From NCBI RefSeq assembly GCF_900182955.1, contig NZ_FXUL01000002.1, positions 481,721 through 545,720 on the forward strand: a stretch of DNA of 64,000 bases. Direction: 5' to 3'. The position numbers and the translations under genes were made by a program. Below the pieces are notes generated by a model. It was not told where the DNA came from. It saw only the letters and a list, made by a program, of their open reading frames with translations, and made no database searches. Source of the DNA: Noviherbaspirillum suwonense (GTDB taxonomy: Bacteria > Pseudomonadota > Gammaproteobacteria > Burkholderiales > Burkholderiaceae_D). Shown piece by piece: positions 1-6,863 of this stretch. Each line of letters starts with the position of its first letter. Positions within the stretch are counted from its first letter, which is position 1.

Positions 1-1279
1 GTTGGGCGCCGACGCCGTCATGCAGGTTTTCCATGATGCGCTGCCGCTCCCCTGCAATTGCATTGAGCCGCTCCAGCTTGCGCAGCCGCTCGTGGCTCCT
101 CAGCAATTCACGTTCGCGGTCCGCCAGGCGGGCGGCCAGCTGGTCCTGCATCGAATCCGCGAGTTCGAGCGTCTTCAGGAAGCGCTCCAGCAGGATCAAG
201 GCCATCACCAGCAGGAACGCCGGTATCCCGAGATGCAGCAGGTAGAATTCTTCCAGGCCAAACAGGCCATGCTGGACAGCAAAATCATGCAGCGCAAGCG
301 CGAATGCAAACACAATTGCCGCCAGCATCGCAAGCGCAGATGGTGTCCGGGTGCGGCGTGCATACAGCAGCAGCACAAGCACCGAATAGAAATTGAAGGG
401 TAAAAATCCCAGCGTCCACCAGGCGTCCATGGCTGGACGGGCAGCCACGCCGATGGCGAGAAACACTGCGCATCCGCCGAACCAGTAAGCCACCAAAAAC
501 CGTTCGATGACCGGCTTCACGCACTGGCTCAGGCGCAGCAGGAAAAGGGTGATGAAGACAATGAATCCAGCCGTCGTGAAGTAGTACGTGAAACGCCAGG
601 CGACCCAGTGATCCATCGTCACTTCGGGCATGCGAAAAACCAGGGTCCTGACTCCCCAGAACAGCGCACAGGCGCTAAAGATGCCATAGAGCGATTCGTG
701 TCGTCGCCGCACCCAGATAAGCATCGTGAGAGCGCCAACGATCAGGCAGAGGATGCCCGCCACTTCGGTGACCGTGTTTTCCCAGAACAGCAGGCGATCG
801 TACATCGACCGTATTGACTGTTCGGGGCCGATCAGGACTTCGCCGAAGCTCGTCAGGGGCTCGCGTATCCTGAAATGCACCCGTATCTCATTCCCGACCG
901 GGCGCAGCGCCACTGGCGGGGCAATGAACATGAAGGGGCGGAACCACCGCCGTTGGGTGGCGGCATCGGCTTCGCTGATCTTGCCGACCAGTAGTCCGTT
1001 GACGTAAACCGAGCCACCGCTGCGCAGCTTTGGAAACAGCAGCCACAGCGGCTGGCTGATGTCCTGCGCATCGAACGTCAGCCGGTACCAGTAGCCGGTC
1101 AGGTCCTGGCCGACCGGGCGATCCGACCGGTGGGGCAAAACCGTGCTGCGCCAGAGCGGGGATTCGGCGGGAAGCACTGACGACTCCGACACAGCGAAAT
1201 CGGCATTGTCGAGCCTCAGAAGCGACTGCGCGGCAACTGCGTCCAATTGGACGAATAAGCCGGCAACCAGCAGCACCAT
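1..1279 (-). CDS. Membrane sensor histidine kinase, NarL-type (3' part outside window)
   Basis: Reading the minus strand from an ATG at 1279 gives about 426 uninterrupted residues that run off the left edge, so the gene is partial. It starts with a signal-like stretch (MVLLVAGLFVQLDAVAA), then a periplasmic beta-rich domain of roughly 120 residues, then several hydrophobic segments, a charged coiled-coil linker and the start of a HisKA_3 dimerisation domain (RQRIMENLHDGVGAQ). The His of LHDG is the expected phosphoacceptor. The ATPase domain would lie beyond position 1. The arrangement resembles 7TMR-DISM sensor kinases, but I cannot assign a ligand. It follows the response-regulator gene by about 25 bases on the same strand, so the two are almost certainly a cognate pair in one operon. 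Confidence 0.85.
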   Translation of the reverse strand, partial: MVLLVAGLFVQLDAVAAQSLLRLDNADFAVSESSVLPAESPLWRSTVLPHRSDRPVGQDLTGYWYRLTFDAQDISQPLWLLFPKLRSGGSVYVNGLLVGKISEADAATQRRWFRPFMFIAPPVALRPVGNEIRVHFRIREPLTSFGEVLIGPEQSIRSMYDRLLFWENTVTEVAGILCLIVGALTMLIWVRRRHESLYGIFSACALFWGVRTLVFRMPEVTMDHWVAWRFTYYFTTAGFIVFITLFLLRLSQCVKPVIERFLVAYWFGGCAVFLAIGVAARPAMDAWWTLGFLPFNFYSVLVLLLYARRTRTPSALAMLAAIVFAFALALHDFAVQHGLFGLEEFYLLHLGIPAFLLVMALILLERFLKTLELADSMQDQLAARLADRERELLRSHERLRKLERLNAIAGERQRIMENLHDGVGAQ

Positions 1280-1304
1280 GGACCGGACAACTGCCAGGAT
1301 GAGG

Positions 1305-1970
1305 CTATTTACGGAGCAGGCCCAGCTTGGTTGCCTCATAAACCGCCTTCCCGCGTGAGCGAACTGCCAGCTTCTTGTAGATATTCCTGACATGCTGCGC
1401 GACTGTATGGCTCGAGATCTCGAGTGCTCCGGCAATCTCGCGAAATGCCAGGCCGGTCGCCAACTGCCGCAGAACCTCGGTTTCCCGCTCGGTCAGCAGT
1501 TCCTTCTCAGCGGCATGCCGAGGTGGACTCAGGTCCGGCGCGACGTAGCTGTCCCGGAACAGGGTCAGCACTTTTTTCGCAATGCGTGGGCTTAAGGGCG
1601 AACCGCCGGCATGCAGCTCGCGCAATGCCTCGCCAACGTCGCGTCTGTCGCTGTCTTTCAACAGGTAGCCGGTGGCGCCAGCCTGGATTGCCGCGATCAC
1701 ATTCTTGTCGTCGTCGAAAATGCTGATCACCATCGCATTGGCCGATGGCCTGTCGCGGGCGATCTCCGGGAGCAAATCCAGGCCGCTGAAATCGGGCAGC
1801 CCGAGATCCACGAGATAAATGTCGGCATCGACATTCTGGATCAGCTCCCGGCCCTCCCTGCCATTCGTCGCTGTCGCCAGCAATGTCAGGCCTGGATCGG
1901 CATTGATGATTTCTGCGAAATGGGCGAGAACGACAGGCTGGTCTTCAATAATTGCAACGGAAATCGGCAT
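1305..1970 (-). CDS. LuxR/NarL-family response regulator
   Basis: A 221-residue two-domain regulator. The N-terminal receiver domain has the acidic pocket (IIEDQ, residues 8-11), the phosphoacceptor Asp55 in YLVDLGLPD, and a conserved Lys in YLLKDSD. The C-terminal part (about 155-215) is a LuxR-type helix-turn-helix (LTERETEVLRQLATG, then SSHTVAQHVRNIYKKLAV). It should be phosphorylated by the sensor kinase encoded immediately downstream on the same strand and then bind DNA. Target genes cannot be told from the sequence. It is divergent from the PilZ gene across about 250 bases, so that gene is one possible target, which is inference only. Confidence 0.93.
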   Translation of the reverse strand: MPISVAIIEDQPVVLAHFAEIINADPGLTLLATATNGREGRELIQNVDADIYLVDLGLPDFSGLDLLPEIARDRPSANAMVISIFDDDKNVIAAIQAGATGYLLKDSDRRDVGEALRELHAGGSPLSPRIAKKVLTLFRDSYVAPDLSPPRHAAEKELLTERETEVLRQLATGLAFREIAGALEISSHTVAQHVRNIYKKLAVRSRGKAVYEATKLGLLRK

Positions 1971-2228
1971 AGAGATTCATAAAACAGCGACGGACTGAAC
2001 ACACGCCGGATTCCGCATCGACGGGGGGCGTGGAAAGTGTATCCGATAAACAATTATTCAGCATGTTATTTAGGGTAAACTTTGTTCGGTAACTGTTGCC
2101 CACTCGCTCTTTTTCCTCTGGATTTGCATTGCGTATTTCAAGAAATCCCGGCGAATGTCGATAATAGGCTGGAATGGATCAGCACATTTCAAAAGTCCCC
2201 GTATCTCCACCATTTTCACAGCAAAAAA

Positions 2229-3137
2229 ATGCAACATAACTCTCTGACGCCGGTTCCAGCGCATCTTATCTCGGTCGGCAAGGCACTTCCCCACTCGATT
2301 TATTCAGCGGGCGGCGAACTGCTTCTGTCTCAGGGATTCGTGATCGAATCGGCGGAACAATTGGAGACATTACTGAGCGGCGGGTATTTCCGCAGGACTG
2401 GCGAAGATAACGTCCGTGCCCAGGCGGACACGGGCGGGCCGGCAACGAAGTCAGCCGAACAGGGCGCAGCGGCCGAGGCAAGCGAAAGCCAGACCGAGCG
2501 CGTGATGATGGACGATGTGCGCTGGCAGGTTGGCGAGACGTTCTTCCTGCACCAGCAAGGCAGTTCGGCAAGATACACGGCGCGCTTCATTGGCTTCATC
2601 AAGAACCGGACCGTCCTGGTCACCATGCCTATTGTCGACGACAAGTATGTGCTGATACGCGACGGCCAGATGTTCGTCGTTCGCGCATTTTCGGGCAAGA
2701 AAGCGTACGCATTCAGCGCGTTCGTCGTCAAGTCCGTGCATTCGCCGCATCCCTACCTGCACCTGTCCTATCCCAAGGAACTCGGCTGCGCGACAATCCG
2801 CCACCGGGCACGGATCACGGTCAACGTCATTGCGGCCGTGTCGCTCGACGGGCAGCAGGACAGCACTGCCGCCATGATCAACGACATGAGTCTCGGCGGC
2901 GCTTCAGCCAGCATCAAGCATCCGTTTGGCGAGGTCGGGCAACGCGGCAGGATCAAATTCAAGATCAATGCGGTCGGCGAGACCGTGTTCATGGATATCT
3001 GCACCATCCTGCGCTCCATCATCCCTGTGGAAAACGGCGGCGGATGCAAGCACGGCTACGAATTCGTCGACCTGTCCACCCACGACAGGCTGGTGCTGTC
3101 GGCCTACTTTCACCAGGCGGAAGTCGAGCGCAATTAA
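2229..3137 (+). CDS. PilZ-domain cyclic-di-GMP receptor, YcgR-like
   Basis: A 302-residue protein from the ATG at 2229. The open frame extends 49 codons further upstream from a TTG, but that part is unlike the family. There is no clear Shine-Dalgarno sequence before 2229. The N-terminal part (PHSIYSAGGELLLSQGFVI) resembles the domain found at the front of several c-di-GMP effectors. A YcgR-N-like middle domain follows (about 95-190), then a C-terminal PilZ domain with the two binding signatures: an Arg-rich RHRAR motif and NDMSLGG (the D/NxSxxG motif). Such proteins bind c-di-GMP and usually slow flagella or control surface behaviour. There are no flagellar genes nearby, so the output is unknown. 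A GGDEF-EAL protein that could set the ligand level lies 4 kb away. Confidence 0.85.
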   Translation: MQHNSLTPVPAHLISVGKALPHSIYSAGGELLLSQGFVIESAEQLETLLSGGYFRRTGEDNVRAQADTGGPATKSAEQGAAAEASESQTERVMMDDVRWQVGETFFLHQQGSSARYTARFIGFIKNRTVLVTMPIVDDKYVLIRDGQMFVVRAFSGKKAYAFSAFVVKSVHSPHPYLHLSYPKELGCATIRHRARITVNVIAAVSLDGQQDSTAAMINDMSLGGASASIKHPFGEVGQRGRIKFKINAVGETVFMDICTILRSIIPVENGGGCKHGYEFVDLSTHDRLVLSAYFHQAEVERN

Positions 3138-3159
3138 GCCCGGGCGGCGGCGTGCGCCC

Positions 3160-4044
3160 TCATGTCTTCCGGCGAATGCTGAGCCAGGCCGTGGCGCCAC
3201 CGCTCGCCGCGATCATCGCCATGCCGACCCAGGCCCAGAAATCCGGCGCGTGGCTGAAAAACAGCCAGCTCATCAATGCGGCAAAACCGATCTGCGCATA
3301 GGTAAAAGGCATCAGCGACGACGTGCCGGCCTTGCTGAATGCCATGATCAGAAGCAGATGGCCGACCGTGCCGAGCACCCCGATCAGCAGCAGCAGGCTT
3401 GCCTTGCCGACATCGGCGCTTGCAATAAACGACAGCAACTCATCGCGTTCGAGCAGCATTAACGGAAGCAGTAGCGCGCTTCCTATGAAGCCGCTGTAAA
3501 ACTGCGTCGTGTACGGATTTTCCAGCACGGCAAGCCGGCTGGTGATCAGGCTGTAGGCACTGGAGACGACCATTGCCAGCAAGGGAACGATGACGACCCA
3601 ACCGAAAAGCCCACTGCCCGGCCGGATCACGATGATCGTTCCAAGAAACCCGCTCCAGACCAGCAGCCACCGCAGACGCCCTATTCGCTCGTTCAGCAGC
3701 CAGCCGGAGCAGGCGGTGATCAGCACTGGGGAAAGCATGATGATGGCGGTAAATTCAGCGAGCGGCATCTGGCGCATGCTGAAGAAGGCGAGCACGCTGA
3801 TCGTTGCCAGCAGCAATCCTCTGAGCGCCTGGAAGCGGGGATGCGCTGTGCGGAATCCGGATACCCCGCGGGCATTGAGCACCACGGCTGCCATCATGGC
3901 CGCCTGAAGGGTATATCGAGTCCAGAGAACGAAGACAACGGAAAGGAAACCGCCAAGATACTTGGTGGCGGCATCCATTGCGGAAAAAAGAAGGGTGGAG
4001 GCGACGATCATCATGATCGCTGCCGAGGGATTCTTGTTGCTCAT
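3160..4044 (-). CDS. EamA/DMT-family inner-membrane transporter
   Basis: The frame can start at 4068, but the ATG at 4044 (MSNKNPSAAIMMI) gives a more usual start and puts the first membrane segment near the N terminus; 294 residues. About ten hydrophobic segments are visible, arranged as two similar halves, which is the drug/metabolite transporter plan of two EamA domains. Conserved-looking stretches include MDAATKYLGG in helix 1 and the RLRWLLVWSGFLGTIIVIRPG segment that closes the first half. Family members export amino acids, purines or other small metabolites, and the substrate cannot be read from sequence. It converges with the PilZ gene (22-base gap) and stands alone as a transcription unit. 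Confidence 0.88.
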   Translation of the reverse strand: MSNKNPSAAIMMIVASTLLFSAMDAATKYLGGFLSVVFVLWTRYTLQAAMMAAVVLNARGVSGFRTAHPRFQALRGLLLATISVLAFFSMRQMPLAEFTAIIMLSPVLITACSGWLLNERIGRLRWLLVWSGFLGTIIVIRPGSGLFGWVVIVPLLAMVVSSAYSLITSRLAVLENPYTTQFYSGFIGSALLLPLMLLERDELLSFIASADVGKASLLLLIGVLGTVGHLLLIMAFSKAGTSSLMPFTYAQIGFAALMSWLFFSHAPDFWAWVGMAMIAASGGATAWLSIRRKT

Positions 4045-4160
4045 TCCCTCAATGATAACGCAGGACAACCCTTTCTCCCCGGCATTGGGGGTAAAACCTG
4101 GTTGCCTGCTTATCCCTGCAAAATGCCCTCAGGCCCGGGATAGCGGCCGATCGGCAATTT

Positions 4161-4502
4161 TCAGTGCACCGCCGCCGAAATTGCGTCGCTTGTCTTGACG
4201 GTCGACTTCCTCGGGGTGGCATGCGATGCAGGCGCCCTGCGGGAAACATCCAGCACGCCGCGACGGATCAGCAGTTTTCTGATTTCGCGATGCGCGCCAT
4301 CCACTTCCGGCTTGTCGTCGAGAAATGCATCCATTGCTGCCAATGCGATATCGTCCATTTCTTCCTCGGAAAAAGAGTAATAAATAGACGCGGCCAGCGC
4401 TTCATCGGACATTTCGGCCGTGCGGACAATTTTGTCGGAATATTTGGCGAGAACTGCACGAACATCGCGGACGGTAATTCCAAAAGCCATTTGAAGCGGC
4501 AT
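4161..4502 (-). CDS. Hypothetical small cytosolic protein, 113 aa
   Basis: I do not recognise this protein. The start at 4502 (MPLQMAFGITVRDV) is chosen because a strong GGAGGT ribosome binding site lies five bases upstream; the open frame continues further but without such a signal. The product has a helical, acidic N-terminal two-thirds (IYYSFSEEEMDDIALAAMDAFLDD) and a basic, Ser/Thr-rich tail (SRRAPASHATPRKST). It has no membrane segment or signal peptide. The acidic helical pattern is compatible with a small protein-interaction module, but no function is proposed. It is transcribed away from the neighbouring small ORFs and separated from the EamA gene by about 115 bases. Confidence 0.6.
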   Translation of the reverse strand: MPLQMAFGITVRDVRAVLAKYSDKIVRTAEMSDEALAASIYYSFSEEEMDDIALAAMDAFLDDKPEVDGAHREIRKLLIRRGVLDVSRRAPASHATPRKSTVKTSDAISAAVH

Positions 4503-4720
4503 AAGCACCTCCAATAAGTCGATTCGCATGCAAGGGCGAATAATATGGAAATATCTTATGCCCCAGAACAATTAAGTCATATAGGACAGACCCTTGTATC
4601 TGTGTAGGAATAAATGAAGTAATGTGTCAGCGCCTCGGCGACTGGGGAACAGTTATTTCCCGGCATATGCCCAAATGACATGGGTATCGTCCGCTTCATT
4701 TTTCCGGCGCCAAAGCGTGC

Positions 4721-4879
4721 TTATGCGGTTGGAAAAATGGGCGGGACCGGTAGCTCTTCGTCATCCGGCACCACTGGCGCCGGGACTGCCGGCTTCTCGG
4801 CAGGCGCGGCCGGATCCGGTTCGTTCTGTATTGACGGACTGAAGTCCGGATCAGGCGTCGTTTCCGAATTTTTACTCAC
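4721..4879 (-). CDS. Hypothetical 52-aa proline-rich small protein
   Basis: A short frame starting with GTG at 4879, with GGAGA about seven bases upstream, and ending in TAA. The product is acidic and very Pro-rich (roughly a quarter Pro in its second half: AVPAPVVPDDEELPVPP), with no hydrophobic segment. Codon third positions are GC-rich like the neighbouring genes, which favours a real gene. I do not recognise it. It could instead be a chance frame; the ribosome binding site is the main support. Confidence 0.4.
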   Translation of the reverse strand: MSKNSETTPDPDFSPSIQNEPDPAAPAEKPAVPAPVVPDDEELPVPPIFPTA

Positions 4880-5084
4880 AAGCAATCTCCCAAAGAATAA
4901 AAGTATTAATCAAATGCTATTCCCAAAAGAACCTTTGCGGGTTGCGCATGCTCAGCCGATCCACGAATGAACCAAATTGCGTTTCCGGAAGTCCTATCAG
5001 GAAACGAAAAATAGTTTTTCCAGGTTGTCACGGATGTTGACCGATGTTGTCCATTAACTAAAACATTCAGCGCAGGAGACAGGA

Positions 5085-5213
5085 TTGAAAACGCACAATA
5101 TTTGGCACCCGAATCACAGGCGAGAACGGCGGGAAGTCAATGCGCCATTGTTATGGCTGATTGCTGCCCTTGGTGGATTTTGGGCAATGGTGGCATTCTT
5201 GGTATTCGTCTAG
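5085..5213 (+). CDS. Hypothetical 42-aa single-pass membrane protein
   Basis: A TTG start at 5085 follows a good ribosome binding site (GCAGGAGACAGG, AGGAG ending about nine bases before the start). The product has a His/Arg-rich N terminus (HNIWHPNHRRERR) followed by one hydrophobic segment of about 20 residues (LLWLIAALGGFWAMVAFLV) and stops at once. The positive-inside rule predicts an N-in inner-membrane peptide. Function unknown. It lies in tandem with another one-segment small membrane protein 90 bases downstream. Confidence 0.45.
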   Translation: MKTHNIWHPNHRRERREVNAPLLWLIAALGGFWAMVAFLVFV

Positions 5214-5302
5214 GCCTGGCCCGTACTTGAGGCAAACCTCTGTTTAACTACGGAGGTGTAAAATCGACCAAGTGAAACAAAGAGTTTCCATGGTGTAATT
5301 AT

Positions 5303-5530
5303 ATGAGTTTGAACAAACACGACCTCGATTCCTATCGACGCGCCAAGAGGCTGCGCGCACAGAAAATCGACTTCCTGATCGTCGTTCTCTTCATCCTGAT
5401 TGCCATCTTCATGACGATGGAACATCCTCCTCCGAGACCTGGCGCACCGGCCTTTCACAAAGTGGAGGCAAGGGAAGCACCAAAAGGCAAGCCGCAAGAG
5501 CCGCCAGTGATCGCAAGGGCAGCGCATTAG
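5303..5530 (+). CDS. Hypothetical 75-aa single-pass membrane protein
   Basis: The product has a basic N terminus (SYRRAKRLRAQK), one hydrophobic segment at about 22-38 (IDFLIVVLFILIAIFM) and a Pro/Lys-rich tail (PPPRPGAPAFHKVEAREAPKGKPQEPP). I do not recognise it. No strong ribosome binding site precedes the ATG at 5303. The topology, with the basic N terminus inside, places the Pro-rich tail in the periplasm, which is inference. It is a separate unit from the 42-aa membrane protein upstream. Confidence 0.5.
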   Translation: MSLNKHDLDSYRRAKRLRAQKIDFLIVVLFILIAIFMTMEHPPPRPGAPAFHKVEAREAPKGKPQEPPVIARAAH

Positions 5531-5896
5531 CAGGGCGGCCCCGCGCTGGTTTTCTGGCGCGCCTCAACTGCAACATCCCCACCGCTGCACGACCGGAACC
5601 GAAACGTCCTCGCCACCTGCGGATGCTGACCGCGCTGCCCTTCGTGCGCGTGGATCTGGCGAGTGGCGGTCCAAGGCACTAAAACTGGCAGGGGTTATCC
5701 TGGAAGTCGTTTGGAATGCCGCTAGAAATCGGGCAAGTGAATCCGCTCGTCCTCAGCCTTGCTTGATCGGAGAGTCGGGAATGCGCGGCCCCGGCAGACT
5801 GTCCTGAACAGCAATAATTTGGTGGCCAAATACAAACGCACGACTTCTTGATCAAAAATCGTCATCGGTCCGGGCAACGTCATCCCGAGAAACGCC
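5531..5896. other. Intergenic stretch without a recognisable gene
   Basis: About 365 bases between the 75-aa membrane protein and the tRNA terminator. No frame with a plausible start, ribosome binding site and family likeness is seen on either strand, and no repeat stands out. Confidence 0.5.
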
Positions 5897-5930
5897 GAAG
5901 CCCATGCAAGAAACTGCTTGCATGGGCTTC
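5897..5930 (-). terminator. Hairpin downstream of tRNA-Arg
   Basis: A perfect 14-bp inverted repeat (GAAGCCCATGCAAG against its complement) with a 6-base loop lies 12 bases past the tRNA 3' end. On the minus strand it is followed by GGCGTTTCTC, a weak T-run, so it is probably a terminator or 3'-end processing signal for the tRNA transcript. Confidence 0.55.
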
Positions 5931-5942
5931 AGGTTGAAGAAG

Positions 5943-6019
5943 TGGTGCGGCTGGCAGGAATCGAACCCACGACCCCTTGGTTCGTAGCCAAGTACTCTAT
6001 CCAGCTGAGCTACAGCCGC
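5943..6019 (-). tRNA. tRNA-Arg (anticodon ACG)
   Basis: The minus strand folds into a full cloverleaf. The 7-bp acceptor stem is GCGGCTG with CAGCCGC. The D arm is AGCTCAGCTGGATAGAGT. The anticodon stem CTTGG/CCAAG carries the loop CTACGAA, giving anticodon ACG (A34 is normally edited to inosine by TadA). The T arm carries GGTTCGATTCC. The discriminator base is A and CCA is encoded. It reads CGN arginine codons and is a single tRNA gene with no neighbouring tRNA. Confidence 0.97.
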
Positions 6020-6228
6020 GAGGGGTCGAATTATAGCAGCGATAATTGCGTCGGTACAGGCACCGGTCTGACAGATGATCGCCATCACTAAATTGCCTAT
6101 TAGCAAGCAAATGTTGTAGCGTTGATCGCACGAGCTGTGATACATTCATCCAAATATTTCCCATTAACAACTATTTTGCTCGAGCTACCGGCGCGCCTGC
6201 CATTCGCTATATGCAAGAAACCGACTTT

Positions 6229-6852
6229 ATGACATTTCGCTTCCGCCAATTCGCCTCCGGCCTGACCATCCTGGCGGCGTTTATCGGGTCGGCCAGCGCT
6301 GCAACGATCAGCGTGAAGGTAGCCGATGCTGCCGGCAACCCGATACAGGATGCTGCCGTCTATGCCGAGCCCGTGACGCCTCCCTCCGGCGGTCGACCCA
6401 AGACCGCGGAGATCGAGCAGAAGAGCCGGAAGTTCATGCCGCTGATGACGGTCGTGCAAACCGGCACCGAGATCAGCTTCCCGAACAACGACACGGTTCG
6501 CCACCACGTCTATTCGTTTTCTCCCGCCAAGCCGTTCGAACTCAAGCTGTATTCCGGCACGCCCGGCACGCCTATCCTGTTCGACAAGCCTGGCACGGTC
6601 GTCATCGGCTGCAATATCCATGACCAGATGGTGGCCTATATCCAGGTCGTAGGCACGCCGCACTTCGGCAAGACCGATCAGACAGGCAAGGTCAGCATTG
6701 CCGACCTCGGGCCGGGCAAATACCGGTTGAAGGCCTGGCACTATCAGCTTCCCTCCCCTGCCGCGCCAGTCGAAACCGACCTCTCGGTCGCAAAGAATGA
6801 CATGACGGCGAATCTTGTGCTTAACATCAAGGCCGCGGGCGGCAGCCACTGA
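6229..6852 (+). CDS. Exported cupredoxin-fold protein
   Basis: 207 residues from the ATG at 6229, which gives a canonical signal peptide (MTFRFRQFASGLTILAAFIGSASA). An in-frame ATG at 6211 would add six residues including acids. The mature protein begins with a carboxypeptidase-regulatory-like beta domain (SVKVADAAGNPIQDAAVYAE) and continues as a plastocyanin-type domain with likely type-1 copper ligands: His in TVRHHVYSF, then Cys, His and Met in IGCNIHDQM. It is probably a periplasmic copper/electron-transfer or copper-sensing protein. It lies 11 bases before the GGDEF-EAL gene, so the two are very likely co-transcribed, suggesting that it feeds a signal to the sensor domain next door. Confidence 0.8.
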   Translation: MTFRFRQFASGLTILAAFIGSASAATISVKVADAAGNPIQDAAVYAEPVTPPSGGRPKTAEIEQKSRKFMPLMTVVQTGTEISFPNNDTVRHHVYSFSPAKPFELKLYSGTPGTPILFDKPGTVVIGCNIHDQMVAYIQVVGTPHFGKTDQTGKVSIADLGPGKYRLKAWHYQLPSPAAPVETDLSVAKNDMTANLVLNIKAAGGSH

Positions 6853-6863
6853 GAAGGCCGTAC

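Noticed and set aside
5897..5930. Phage attachment site at the tRNA-Arg 3' end
   Set aside because: No second copy of the tRNA 3' end and no integrase gene nearby; the repeat is a hairpin.
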